Source of the DNA: Hydractinia symbiolongicarpus
Taxonomy: Eukaryota; Cnidaria; Hydrozoa; Anthoathecata; Hydractiniidae
Length of the DNA: 64,000 nucleotides
Direction: 5' to 3'
Assembly (NCBI RefSeq): GCF_029227915.1
Contig: NC_079882.1
Span: forward strand, 16,568,501 to 16,632,500
The position numbers were made by a program, and so were the translations under genes. The first letter of the stretch is position 1. Each line of letters opens with the position of its first letter. Below, one piece after another: positions 36,493 to 48,825 of this stretch. The notes under the pieces were generated by a model, which saw only the letters and a program-made list of their open reading frames with translations, had not been told where the DNA came from and ran no database searches.

Positions 36493-37584
36493 GCCTCACA
36501 CGTAAATCACGTGGTTTCACCTGTCTGCGCAGGTCACCATTGACCTAGTCCTTCCAGTCTCAAGGTGCTACAACGTCTCAAGTCGTTTTCATTTGCGCCG
36601 TTGCCTTAAGACACTCTTAACTACGTGCACAGTCCTATAAAGGCTGTAATATGGCCTTTTGCAGTCTAATAAAGTCCTCACATGTAAATCACGTGGTTCC
36701 ATCTGCTTGCGCAGGTTACCATTGGACTATTCCTTCCAGTCTCAATGCACTACAATGTTCCAAGTGGTTTTCCTTAGCGCCGTAGCCTTAGAACACTCTT
36801 AACTACCTGCACAGTCCTATAAAGGCTGTAATATGGCCTTTTGCAGTCTAATAAAGGCCTCACACGTAAATCACGTGGTTTCACCTGTCGGCGTAGGTTA
36901 CCATTGGCCTAGTCCTTACAGTCTCAATGCGCTACAACGTCCAAAGTCGTTTTCATTAGCGCCGTTGCCTTAAGACACTCTTAACTACGTGCACAGTCCT
37001 ATAAAGGCTGTAATATGGCCCTTTGCAGTCTAATAAAGGCCTCACACGTAAATCACGTTGTTCCATTTGCCTGTGCAGGTTTCCATTGGCCTAGTCCTTC
37101 CAGTCTCAATGTGCTACAACGTCTTAAGTGGTTTTCATTAGCGCCGTTGCCTTAAGACACTCTTAACTACGTGCACAGTCCTATAAAGGCTGTAGTATTG
37201 CCCTTTGCAGTCTAATAAAGGCCTCACACGTTAATCACGTGGTTTCACCGGTCTGCGCAGGTCACCATTGGCCTAGTCCTTCCAGTCTCAATGCGCTACA
37301 ACGTCCCAAGTCGTTTTCATTAGCGCAGCTGCCTTACAACACTCTTAACTACGTGCACAGTCCTATAAAGGCTGTAATTTGGCCTTTTGCAGTCTAGTAA
37401 AGGCTTCATACGTAAATCACGTGGTTTCACCTGCCTGCGCAGGTTACCATTGGTCTAGTCCTTTCAGTCTCAATGTACTACAACGTCCCAAGTCGTTTTT
37501 ATTAGCGCTGTTGCTTTACAACACTCTTAACTACGTGCACAGTCCTATAAAGCCTGCAATATCGCCTTTTGCAATCTAATAAAA
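36493..37584 (+). repeat. Six-monomer (1092-bp) tandem duplication, copy 2
   Basis: Near-identical to copy 1, with isolated differences such as 'ctacaatgttcc' for 'ctacaacgttcc' and 'gtcgtttttattag' for 'gtcgttttcattag'. The 'aaggtgctac' subtype it contains is the one that reappears inverted right after the junction at 39,064. Confidence 0.9.
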
Positions 37585-38287
37585 GCCTCACACGTAAATC
37601 ACGTGGTTCCATCTGCCTGCGCAGGTTACCATTGGACTATTCCTTCCAGTCTCAATGCACTACAACGTCCCAAGTCGTTTTCATTGGTGAAGTTGCCTTA
37701 GAACACTCTTAACTACGTGCACAGTCCTATAAAGGCTGTAATATGGCCTTTTGCAGTCTAATAAAGGCCTCATACGTAAATCACGTGGTTTCACCGGTCT
37801 GCGCAGGTTTCAATTGGCCTAGTCCTTCCAGTCTCAATGCGCTACAACGTCCCAAGTCGCTTTCATTAGCGAAGTTGCCTTAGAACACTCTTAACTACGT
37901 CCTAGTCCTATAAAGGCTGTATTATGGCCTTTTGCAGTCTAATAAAGGCCTCACACGTAAATCACGTTGTTCCATTTGCCTGTGCAGGTTTCCATTGGCC
38001 TAGTCCTTCCAGTCTCAATGTGCTACATCGTCTCAAGTCGTTTTCATTAGCGCCGTTGCCTTAAGACACTATTAACTATGTGCACAGTCCTATAAAGGCT
38101 GTAATTTGGCCTTTTGCAATCTAGTAAAGGCTTCATACGTAAATCACGTGGTTTCACCTGCCTACGCAGGTTACCATTAGTCTAGTCCTTTCAGTCCCAA
38201 TGTGCTACAACGTTCCAAGTGGTTTTCCTTAGCGCCGTGGCCTTAGAACACTCTTAACTACCTGAACAGTCCTATAAAGGCTGTAAT

Positions 38288-39060
38288 ATGGCCTTTTGCA
38301 GTCTAATAAAGGCCTCACACGTAAATCAAATGGTTTCACCGGTCTGCGCAGGTTACCATTGGACTATTCCTTCCAGTCTAAATGCGCTACAACGTCTCAA
38401 GTCGTTTTCATTATCGCTGTTGCCTTACAACACTCTTAAATACGTGCACAGTCCTACAAAGGCTGTAATATGGCCTTTTGCAGTCTAATAAAGGCCTCAC
38501 ACGTAAATCACGTGGTTTCACCGGTCTGCGCAGGTTACATTAGTGTAGTCCTTCCAGTCTCAATGTGCTACAACGTTCCAAGTCGTTTTCATTAGCGAAG
38601 TTGCCTTAGAACACTCTTAACTACGTCCACAGTCCTATAAGGGCTGTATTATGGCCTTTTGCAGTCTAATAAAGGCCTCACACGTAAATCACGTGGTTCC
38701 ATCTGCCTGCGCAGGTTATCATTGGACTATTCCTTCCAGTCTCAATGCACTACAACGTTCCAATTCGTTTTCATTAGCGAAGTTGCCTTAGAACACTCTT
38801 AACTACGTGCACAGTCCCATAAAGGCTGCAATATGGCCTTTTGCAGTCTAATAAAGGCCTCACGCGTAAATCACGTGGTTACACCTGTCTGCGCAGGTTA
38901 CCATTGGCCTAGTCCTTACAGTCTCAATGCGCCACAACGTCCCAAGTCGTTTTCATTGGCGCCGTTGCTTTACAACACTCCTAACTACGTGCACAGTCCT
39001 ATAAAGGGTGTAATATGGCCTTTTGCAGTCTAATAAAGGCTTCACACGTAAATCACGTGG
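38288..39060 (+). repeat. Third copy of the 26.2/32.5-kb segment, cut by the junction
   Basis: Matches 32468-33240 at an offset of 5820 bp, up to 'cacacgtaaatcacgtgg'. Where 33,241 continues 'tttcacatgcctgc', this copy switches at 39,061 into the inverted arm. The junction therefore interrupts a segment that exists intact elsewhere in the window. Confidence 0.85.
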
Positions 39061-39100
39061 TTTACTAGACTGCAAAAGGCCAAATTACAGCCTTTATAGG
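38998..39100. other. Orientation-switch junction of the array (snap-back palindrome)
   Basis: A + strand monomer starts at 38998 and runs to its base 66 ('aatcacgtggttt', ending 39063). The sequence then continues as the reverse complement of a monomer, from its base 40 back to base 1 ('tttactagactgc' to 'cctttatagg', ending 39100). TTT at 39061-39063 fits both sides, a 3-bp microhomology. The result is an inverted repeat with arms 38998-39037 and 39061-39100, 37 of 40 positions complementary, and a 23-nt loop at 39038-39060. The arms then extend into the two diverged half-arrays. Inversion, inverted duplication by template switching, or a false assembly join could each produce this; sequence alone cannot decide. 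Confidence 0.95.
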
Positions 39101-40550
39101 ACTGTGCACGTAGTTAAGAGTGTCTTAAGGCAACGGCGCTAATGAAAACGACTTGAGACGTTGTAGCACCTTGAGACTGGAAGGACTAGGTCAATGGTGA
39201 CCTGCGCAGACAGGTGAAACCACGTGATTTACGTGTGAGGCCTTTATTAGACTGCAAAAGGCCAAATTACAGCCTTTATAGGACTGTGCAGGTAGTTAAG
39301 AGTGTTCTAAGGCCACGGCGCTAAGGAAAACCACTTGGAACGTTGTAGTGCATTGAGACTGGAAGGAATAGTCCAATGGTAACCTGCGCAGGCAGATGGA
39401 ACCACGTGATTTACGTGTGAGGCCTTTGATAGATTGCAAAAGGCGATATTGCAGCCTTTATAGGACTGTGCAAGTAGTTAAGAGTGTTGTAAAGCAACGG
39501 CGCTAATGAAAACGACTTGGGAGGTTGTAGCACATTGAGACTGAAAGGACTAGACCAATGGTAACCTGCGCAGGCAGGTGAAACCACGTGATTTACGTAT
39601 GAAGCCTTTACTAGACTGCAAAAGGCCAAATTACAGCCTTTATATGACTGTGCACGTAGTTAAGAGTGTCTTAAGGCAACGGCGCTAATGAAAACGACTT
39701 GAGACGTTGTAGCACATTGAGATTGGAAGGACTAGGCCAATGAAAACCTGCCCAGGCAAATGGAACAACGTGATTTACGTGTGAGGCCTTTATTAGACTG
39801 CAAAAGGCCATAATACAGCCTTTATAGGACTAGGACGTAGTTAAGAGTGTTCTAAGGCAAATTCGCTAATGAAAACGACTTGGGACGTTGTAGCGCATTG
39901 AGACTGGAAGGACTAGGCCAATGGAAAACTGCCCAGACCGGTGAAACCATGTGATTTACGTGTGAGGCCTTTATTAGACTGCAAAAGGCCATATTACAGC
40001 CTTTATAGGACTGTGCAAGTATTTAAGAGTGTTGTAAGGCAACAGCGATAATAAAAACGACTTGAGACGTTGCAGCTCATTTAGACTGGAAGGAATAGTC
40101 CAATGGTAACCTGCGCAGACCGGTGAAACCACGTCATTAACGTGTGAGGCCTTTATTTGACTGCAAAGTGCAATACTACAGCCTTTATAGGACTGTGCAG
40201 GTAGTTAAGAGTGTCTTAAGGCAACGTCGCTAATGAAAACGACTTGAGACGTTGTTGCAGATTGAGACTGGAAGGACTAGGTCAATGGTGACATGCGCAG
40301 ACAGGTGAAACCACGTGATTTACGTGTGAGGCCTTTATTACACTGCAAAAGGCCATATTAAAGCCTTTATAGGACTGTGCAGGTAGTTAAGAGTGTTCTA
40401 AGGTCACGGCGCTAAGGAAAACCACTTGGAACGTTGTAGTGCATTGAGACTGGAAGGAATAGTCCAATGGTAACCTGCGCAGGCAGATGGAACCACGTGA
40501 TTTACGTGTGAGGCCTTTATTAGATTGCAAAAGGCGATATTGCAGCCTTT

Positions 40551-40570
40551 ATAGGACTGTATAGGACTGT
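40551..40570 (-). repeat. 10-bp micro-duplication inside a monomer
   Basis: 'ataggactgt' occurs twice in direct succession at a point where every other monomer has it once. The lengthened monomer joins two open-frame pieces into a 94-codon frame that I regard as accidental. Confidence 0.9.
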
Positions 40571-42744
40571 GCACGTAGTTAAGAGTGTTGTAAGGCAACG
40601 GCGCTAATGAGAACGACTTGGGACGTTGTAGCGCATTGAGACTGTAAGGACTAGGCCAATGGTAATCTACGCAGATTGGTGAAACCACGTGATTTACGTG
40701 TGTGACCTTTATTAGACTTCAAAAGGCCATATTACAGCCTTTACAGGACTGTGCAGGTAGTTAAGAGTGTTCTAAGGCCACGGCGCTAAGGAAAACCACT
40801 TGAAACGTTGTAGTGCATTGAGACTGGAAGGACTAGGCCAATGGTAACCTACGCAGATTGGTGAAACCACGTGATTTACGTGTGTGACCTTTATTAGACT
40901 GCAAAAGGCCATATTACAGCCTTTATAGGATTGTGAACGTAGTTAAGAGTGTTGTAAAGCAACGGCGCTAATGAAAACGACTTGGGACGTTGTAGCACAT
41001 TGAGACTGGAAGGACTAAGCCAATGGTAACCTGCGCAGGCAGGTGAAACAACGTGATTTACGTGTGAAGCCTTTATTAGACTGCAAAAGGCCATATTACA
41101 GCCTTTATAGGACTGTGCACGTAGTTAAAAGTGTTGTATGGCAACGGCGCTAATGAAAATGACTTGGGACGCTGTAGCGCATTGAGACTGGAAGTAATAG
41201 TCCAATGGTAACCTGCACAGACAAATGGAACCGCGCGATTTACGTGTGAGGCCTTTATTAGACTGCAAAAGGCCATATTACAGCCTTTATAGGACTGTGC
41301 ACGTATTTAGGAGTGTTGTAAGGCAACAGCAATAATGAAAACGACTTGGGACGTTGTAGCGCATTGAGACTGGAAGGACTAGGCCAATGGTAACCTGCGC
41401 AGGCAGGTGAAACAACGTGATTTACGTGTGAAGCCTTTATTAGACTGCAAAAGGCCATATTACAGCCTTTATAGGACTGTGCACGTAGTTAAGAGTGTTG
41501 TAAGACAACAGCACTAGTGAAAACGACTTGGGACGTTGTAGCGCATTGAGACTGGAACGACTAGTCCAATGGTAACCTGCACAGGCAGATGGAACCACGT
41601 GATTTACGTGTGAGGCCTTTATTAGACTGCAAAAGACCAAATTACAGCCTTTATAGGACTGTGCACGTATTTAGGAGTGTTGTAAGGCAACAGCGATAAT
41701 GAAAACGACTTGGGACGTTGTAGCGCATTGAGACTGGAAGGACTAGGCCAATGGTAACCTGCGCAGGCAGGTGAAACAACGTGATTTACGTGTGAAGCCT
41801 TTATTAGACTGCAAAAGGCCATATTACAGCCTTTATAGGACTGTGCACGTAGTTAAGAGTGTTGTATGGCAACGGCGCTAATGAAAATGACTTGGGACGC
41901 TGTAGCGCATTGAGACTGGAAGTAATAGTCCAATGGTAACCTGCACAGACAAATGGAACCACGCGATTTACGTGTGAGGCCTTTATTAGACTGCAAAAGG
42001 CCATATTACAGCCTTTATCGGACTGTGCACGTAGTTAAGAGTGTTGTATGGCAACGGCGCTAATGAAAATGACCTGGGACGTTGTAGCGCATTGAGACTG
42101 GAAGGACTAGGCCAATGGTAACCTGCGCAGACCGGTGAAATCACGTGATTTACGTGTGAGGCCTTTTTAGACTGCAAAAGGCCATATTACAGCCTTTATA
42201 GGACTGTGCACGTAGTTAAGAGTGTTGTATGGCAACGGCGCTAATGAAAATGACTTGGGACGCTGTAGCGCATTTAGACTGGAAGGACTAGTCGAATGGT
42301 AACCTGCACAGACCAGTGAAACCATTTGATTTCCGTGTGAGGCCTTTATTAGACTGCAAAAGGCCATATTACAGCCTTTACAGGACTGTGCACGTAGTTA
42401 AGAGTGTTGTAAAGCAACAGCGCTAATGAAAACGACTTGGGAGGTTGTAGCGCATTGAGACTGGAACGACTAGTCCAATGGTAACCTGCACAGGCAGATG
42501 GAACCACGTGATTTACGTGTGAGGCCTCTATTAGACTGCAAAAGGCCAAATAACAGCCTTTATAGGACTGTGCACGTTGTTAAGAGTGTTGTAAGGCAAC
42601 AGCGCTAATGAAAACGACTTGGGACGTTGTAGCGCATTGAGACTGGAACGACTAGTCCAATGGTAACCTGCACAGGCAGATGGAACCACGTGATTTACGT
42701 GGGAGGCCTTTATTAGACTGCAAAAGACCAAATTACAGCCTTTA
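40562..42744 (-). repeat. Twelve-monomer (2183-bp) tandem duplication, copy 1
   Basis: Matches 42745 onward at an offset of 2183 bp. Shared markers are 'ggtaatctacgcagattgg', 'tgtgtgacctttattag', 'ggaagtaatagtcc' and 'accgcgcgatttacg'. Within this copy the 'ggaagtaatagtcc' monomer also recurs about 728 bp later. The monomers are closest to the subtypes at 0.8-3.2 kb of the left arm. Confidence 0.85.
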
Positions 42745-43850
42745 TAGGACTGTGCACGTAGTTAAGAGTGTTGTAAGGCAACGGCGCTAATGAGAACGAC
42801 TTGGGACGTTGTAGTGCATTGAGACTGTAAGGACTAGGCCAATGGTAATCTACGCAGATTGGTGAAACCACGTGATTTACGTGTGTGACCTTTATTAGAC
42901 TTCAAAAGGCCATATTACAGCCTTTACAGGACTGTGCAGGTAGTTAAGAGTGTTCTAAGGCCACGGCGCTAAGGAAAACCACTTGAAACGTTGTAGTGCA
43001 TTGAGACTGGAAGGACTAGGCCAATGGTAACCTACGCAGATTGGTGAAACCACGTGATTTACGTGTGTGACCTTTATTAGACTGCAAAAGGCCATATTAC
43101 AGCCTTTATAGGATTGTGAACGTAGTTAAGAGTGTTGTAAAGCAACGGCGCTAATGAAAACGACTTGGGACGTTGTAGCACATTGAGACTGGAAGGACTA
43201 AGCCAATGGTAACCTGCGCAGGCAGGTGAAACAACGTGATTTACGTGTGAAGCCTTTATTAGACTGCAAAAGGCCATATTACAGCCTTTATAGGACTGTG
43301 CACGTAGTTAAGAGTGTTGTATGGCAACGGAGCTAATGAAAATGACTTGGGACGCTGTAGCGCATTGAGACTGGAAGTAATAGTCCAATGGTAACCTGCA
43401 CAGACAAATGGAACCGCGCGATTTACGTGTGAGGCCTTTATTAGACTGCAAAAGGCCATATTACAGCCTTTATAGGACTGTGCACGTATTTAGGAGTGTT
43501 GTAAGGCAACAGCAATAATGAAAACGACTTGGGACGTTGTAGCGCATTGAGACTGGAAGGACTAGGCCAATGGTAACCTGCGCAGGCAGGTGAAACAACG
43601 TGATTTACGTGTGAAGCCTTTATTAGACTGCAAAAGGCCATATTACAGCCTTTATAGGACTGTGCACGTAGTTAAGAGTGTTGTAAGACAACAGCGCTAG
43701 TGAAAACGACTTGGCACGTTGTAGCGCATTGAGACTGGAACGACTAGTCCAATGGTAACCTGCACAGGCAGATGGAACCACGTGATTTACGTGTGAGGCC
43801 TTTATTAGACTGCAAAAGACCAAATTACAGCCTTTATAGGACTGTGCACG
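42745..43850 (-). repeat. 2183-bp duplication, partial copy 2
   Basis: Copies about the first 1.1 kb of 40562-42744 with few changes ('ggagctaatg' for 'ggcgctaatg', 'ttggcacgttg' for 'ttgggacgttg'), then turns near 43,850 to a different subtype ('gcgctaatgagaacgac'). Confidence 0.83.
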
Positions 43851-44218
43851 TAGTTAAGAGTGTTGTAAGGCAACGGCGCTAATGAGAACGACTTGGGACG
43901 TTGTAGCGCATTGAGACTGGAAGGACTAGGTCAATGGTGACCTGCGCAAACCGGTGAAACCACGTGATTAACGTGTGAGCCCTTTATTAGACTGCAAAGG
44001 GCCATATTACAGCCTTTATAGGACTGTGCACGTAGTTAAGAGTGTCTTAAGGCAACGGCGCTAATGAAAACTACTTGGGACGTTGTAGCGCATTGAGACT
44101 GTAAGGACTAGGCCAATGGTAACCTACGCCGACAGGTGAAACCACGTGATTTACGTGTGAGGCCTTTATTAGACTGCAAAAGGCCATATTACAGCCTTTA
44201 TAGGACTGTACAGGTAGT

Positions 44219-45510
44219 TAAGAGTGTTCTAAAGCCACGGCGCTAAGGAAAACCACTTGGAACGTTGTAGTGCATTGAGACTGGAAGGAATAGTCCAATG
44301 GTAACCTGCGCAGGCAGATGGAACCACGTGATTTACGTGTGAGGACTTTATTAGACTGCAAAGGGCCATTATACAGCCTTTATAGGACTGTGCACGTAGT
44401 TAAGAGTGTTGTAAAGCAACGGCGCCAATGAAAACGGCTTGGGACATTGTAGCGCATTGAGACTGTGAGGACTAGGCCAATGGTAACCTGCGCAGACAGG
44501 TGAAACCACGTGATTTACGTGTGAGGCCTTTATTAGACTGCAAAAGGCCATATTACAGCCTTTATAGGACTGTGCACGTAGTTAAGAGTGTTCTAAGGCA
44601 ACTTCGCCAATGAAAACGACTTGGGACGTTGTAGTGCGTTGAGACTGGAAGGAATAGTCCAATGGTAACCTGCGCAGACAGGTTAAACCACGTGATTTAC
44701 GTGTGAGACCTTTTTTAGACTGCAAAAGGCCATATTACAGCCTTTATAGGACTGTGCACGTAGTTGAGAGTGTTCTAAGGCAACTTCGCCAATGAAAACG
44801 ACTTGGGACGTTGTAGCACATTGAGACTGAAAGGACTAGACCAATGGTAACCTGCGCAGGCAGGTGAAACCAAGTGATTTACATATGAAGCCTTTACTAG
44901 ACTGCAAAAGGCCAAATTACAGCCTTTATAGGACTGTGCACGTAGTTAAGAGTGTTCTAAAGCCACGGCGCTAAGGAAAACCACTTGGAACGTTGTAGTG
45001 CATTGAGACTGGAAGGAATAGTCCAATGGTAACCTGCGCAGGCAGATGGAACCACGTGATTTACGTGTGAGGACTTTATTAGACTGCAAAGGGCCATTAT
45101 ACAGCCTTTATAGGACTGTGCACGTAGTTAAGAGTGTTGTAAAGCAACGGCGCCAATGAAAACGACTTGGGACATTGTAGCGCATTGAGACTGTGAGGAC
45201 TAGGCCAATGGTAACCTGCGCAGACAGGTGAAACCACGTGATTTACGTGTGAGGCCTTTATTAGACTGCAAAAGGCCATATTACAGCCTTTATAGGACTG
45301 TGCACGTAGTTAAGAGTGTTCTAAGGCAACTTCGCCAATGAAAACGACTTGGGACGTTGTAGTGCGTTGAGACTGGAAGGAATAGTCCAATGGTAACCTG
45401 CGCAGACAGGTTAAACCACGTGATTTACGTGTGAGACCTTTATTAGACTGCAAAAGGCCATATTACAGCCTTTATAGGACTGTGCACGTAGTTGAGAGTG
45501 TTCTAAGGCA
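44219..45510 (-). repeat. Four-monomer (728-bp) tandem duplication
   Basis: 44219-44946 and 44947 to about 45,510 match at an offset of 728 bp (4 x 182). Shared markers are 'aaagggccattatacagcc' and 'gagactgtgaggactagg'. The second copy ends where 'caacttcgcc' is replaced by 'cagcggcgc'. A further diverged copy of the marker monomer lies near 46,550. Confidence 0.83.
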
Positions 45511-47659
45511 GCGGCGCTAATGAAAACGACTTGGGACGTTGTAGCGCATTGAGACTGGAAGGACTAGGCCAATGGTGACCTGCGCAGACCGGTGAAACCA
45601 CGTGATTAACGTGTGAGGCCTTTATTAGACTGCAAAGGGCAATACTACAGCCTTTATAGGACTGTGCACGTAGTTAAGAGTGTCCTAAGGCAACGGCGTT
45701 AATGAACGACTTGAGACGTTGTAGCACATTGAGACTGGAAGGACTAGGCCAATGGAAACCTGCACAGGCAAATGGAACAACGTGATTTACGTGTGAGGCC
45801 TTCATTAGACTGCAAAGGGCCATATTACAGCCTTTATAGGACTGTGCACGTAGTTAAGAGTGTCTTAAGGCAACGGCGCTAATGAAAACGACTTGGGACG
45901 TTGTAGCGCATTGAGACTGTAAGGACTAGGCCAATGGTAACCTACGCCGACAGGTGAAACCGCGTGATTTACGTGTGAGGCCTTTATTAGACTGCAAAAG
46001 GCCATATTACAGCCTTTATAGGACTGTGCACGTAGTTAAGAGTGTTCTAAGGCAACTTCGCCAATGCAAACTACTTGGGACGTTGTAGCACATGGAGATT
46101 GGAAGGACTAGACCAATGGTAACCTGCGCAGGCAGGTGAAACCTCGTGATTTACGTATAAAGCCTTTACTAGACTGCAAAAGGCCAAATTACAGCTTTTA
46201 TAGGACTGTGCACGTAGTTAAGAGTGTCTTAAGGCACGGCGCTAATGAAAACGACTTAAGACGTTGTAGCACCTTGAGACTGGAAGGACTAGGTCAATGG
46301 TGACCTGCGCAGACAGGTGAAACCACGTGATTTACGTGTGAGGCCTTTATTAGACTGCAAAAGGCCATATTACAGCCTTTATAGGACTGTACAGGTAGTT
46401 AGGAGTGTTCTAAAGCCACGGCGCTAAGGAAAACCACTTGGAACGTTGTAGTGCATTGAGACTGGAAGGAATAGTCCAATGGTAACCTGCGCAGGCAGAT
46501 GGAACCACGTGATTTACGTGTGAGGACTTTATTAGACTGCAAAGGGCCATTATACAGCCTTTATAGGACTGTGCACGTAGTTAAGAGTGTTGTAAAGCAA
46601 CGGCGCCAATAAAAACGACTTGGGACGTTGTAGCGCATTGAGACTGTGAGGACTAGGCCAGTGGTAACCTGCGCAGACAGGTGAAACCACGTGATTTACG
46701 TGTGAGGCCTTTATTAGACTGCAAAAGGCCATATTACAGCTTTTATAGGACTGTGCAAGTAGTTAAGAGTGTTCTAAGGCAACTTCGCCAATGAAAACGA
46801 CTTGGGACGTTGTAGTGCGTTGAGACTGGAAGGAATAGTCCAATGGTAACCTGCGCAGGCAGGTGAAACCACGTGATTTACGTATGAAGCCTTTACTAGA
46901 CTGCAAAAGGCCAAATTACAGCCTTTATAGGACTGTGCACGTAGTTAAGAGTGTTGTAAGGCAACGGCACTAATGAAAACGACTTGGGACGTTGTAGCAC
47001 ATTGAGACTGTAAGGACTAGACCAATGGTAACCTGTGCAGACAGGTTAAACCATGTGATTTACGTGTGAGGCCTTTATTAGACTGCAAAAGGCCATATTA
47101 CAGCCTTTATAGGACTGTGTACGTAGTTGAGAGTGTTCTAAGGGAACTTCGCCAATGAAAACGACTTGGGACGTTGTAGCACATTGAGACTGAAAGGACT
47201 AGACCAATGGTAACCTGCGCAGGCAGGTGAAACCAAGTGATTTACGTATGAAGCCTTTACTAGACTGCAAAAGGCCAAATTACAGCCTTTATAGGACTGT
47301 GCACGTAGTTAAGAGTGTTGTAAGGCAGCGGCGCTAATGAAAACGACTTGGGACGTTGTAGCGCATTGAGACTGTTAGGACTAGGCCAATGGTGACCTGC
47401 GCAGACCGGTGAAACCACGTGATTAACGTGTGAGGCCTTTATTAGACTGCAAAGGGCAATACTACAGCCTTTATAGGACTGTGCACGTAGTTAAGAGTGT
47501 TCTAAGGCAACTTCGCCAATGCAAACGACTTGGGACGTTGTAGTGCATTGAGACTGGAAGGAATAGTCCAATGGTAACCTGCGCAGGCAGATGGAACCAC
47601 GTGATTTACGTGTGAGGCTTTTATTAGACTGCAAAAGGCCAAATTACAGCTTTTATAGG

Positions 47660-48825
47660 ACTGTGCACGTAGTGAAGAGTGTCTTAAGGCACGGCGCTAA
47701 TGAAAACGACTTGAGACGTTGTAGCACCTTGAGACTGGAAGGACTAGGTCAATGGTGACCTGCGCAGACAGGTGAAACCACGTGATTTACGTGTGAGGCC
47801 TTTATTAGACTACAAAAGGCCATATTACAGCCTTTATAGGACTGTGTAGGTAGTTAAGAGTGTTCTAAGGCCACGGCGCTAAGGAAAACCACTTGGAACG
47901 TTGTAGTGCATTGAGACTGGAAGGAATAGTCCAATGGTAACCTGCGCAGGCAGATGGAACCACGTGATTTACGTGTGAGGCCTTTGATAGATTGCAAAAG
48001 GCGATATTGCAGCCTTTATAGGACTGTGCAAGTAGTTAAGAGTGTTGTAAAGCAACGGCGCTAATGAAAACAACTTGGGACGTTGTAGCACATTGAGACT
48101 GAAAGGACTAGACCAATGGTAACCTGCGCAGGCAGGTGAAACCACGTGATTTACGTATGAAGCCTTTACTAGACTGCAAAAGGCCAAATTACAGCCTTTA
48201 TAGGACTGTGCACGTAGTTAAGAGTGTCTTAAGGCAACGGCGCTAATGAAAACGACTTCAGACGTTGTAGCACATTGAGATTGGAAGGACTAGGCCAATG
48301 AAAACCTGCCCAGGGAAATGGAACAATGTGATTTACGTGTGAGGCCTTTATTAGACTGCAAAAGGCCATAATACAGCCTTTATAGGACTAGGACGTAGTT
48401 AAGAGTGTTCTAAGGCAACTTCGCTAATGAAAACGACTTGGGACGTTGTAGTGCATTGAGACTGGAAGGACTAGGCCAATGGAAAACTGCGCAGACCGGT
48501 GAAACCACGTGATTTACGTGTGAGGCCTTTATTAGACTGCAAAAGGCCATATTACAGCCTTTATAGAACTGTGCAAGTATTTAAGAGTGTTGTAAGGCAA
48601 CAGCGATAATAAAAACGACTTGAGACGTTGTAGGTCATTTAGACTGGAAGGAATAGTCCAATGGTAACCTGCGCAGACCGGTGAAACCACGTCATTAACG
48701 TGTGAGGCCTTTATTAGACTGCAAAAGGCCAAATTACAGCCTTTATAGGACTGTGAACGTAGTTAAGAGTGTCTTAAGGCAACGGCGCTAATGAAAGCGA
48801 CTTGAGACGTTGTAGCGCATTGAGA
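47660..48825 (-). repeat. 10085-bp-spaced segment, copy 1
   Basis: Matches 57745-58910 at an offset of 10,085 bp, including 'acgtagtgaagagtgtc', 'gaggcctttgatagattgc' and 'aaaacaacttgggacg'. It lies just upstream of, and overlaps the start of, the 3678-bp duplication. Confidence 0.78.

Larger units (their letters stand above)
1..39063 (+). repeat. Satellite array, left arm: about 214 tandem monomers of ~182 bp, + orientation
   Basis: The landmark 'cctataaaggctgtaat' or a close variant recurs about every 182 bp, always in the same orientation, from the first base to the junction near 39,063. Each unit runs through 'cacacgtaaatcacgtgg', 'ctgcgcaggttaccattgg', 'ctcaatgcgctacaacgt', 'aagtcgttttcatt' and 'aacactcttaactacgtgc'. 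Copies differ by substitutions, small indels and shared subtype signatures such as 'ggactattccttcca', 'ggactagtcgttcca' and 'tctccatgtgctac'. No unique sequence separates monomers. Stretches not listed below as duplication blocks (for example 6.7-6.8 kb, 15.4-17.1 kb, 33.9-35.4 kb and 37.6-38.3 kb) hold only ordinary monomers of the same family. Recurrent open frames of about 66 codons start at the 'atatggcc' or 'atttggcc' site of one monomer and stop at 'gtctaa' of the next. They follow from the repeat and are not annotated as genes. Satellite identity is seen directly; the genomic location and species are unknown. Confidence 0.98.

Noticed and set aside
38998-39100. Rho-independent terminator-like hairpin at the junction
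   Set aside because: The hairpin arises from the meeting of two inverted monomers. There is no gene upstream and no poly-U tract, and the context is eukaryotic satellite.
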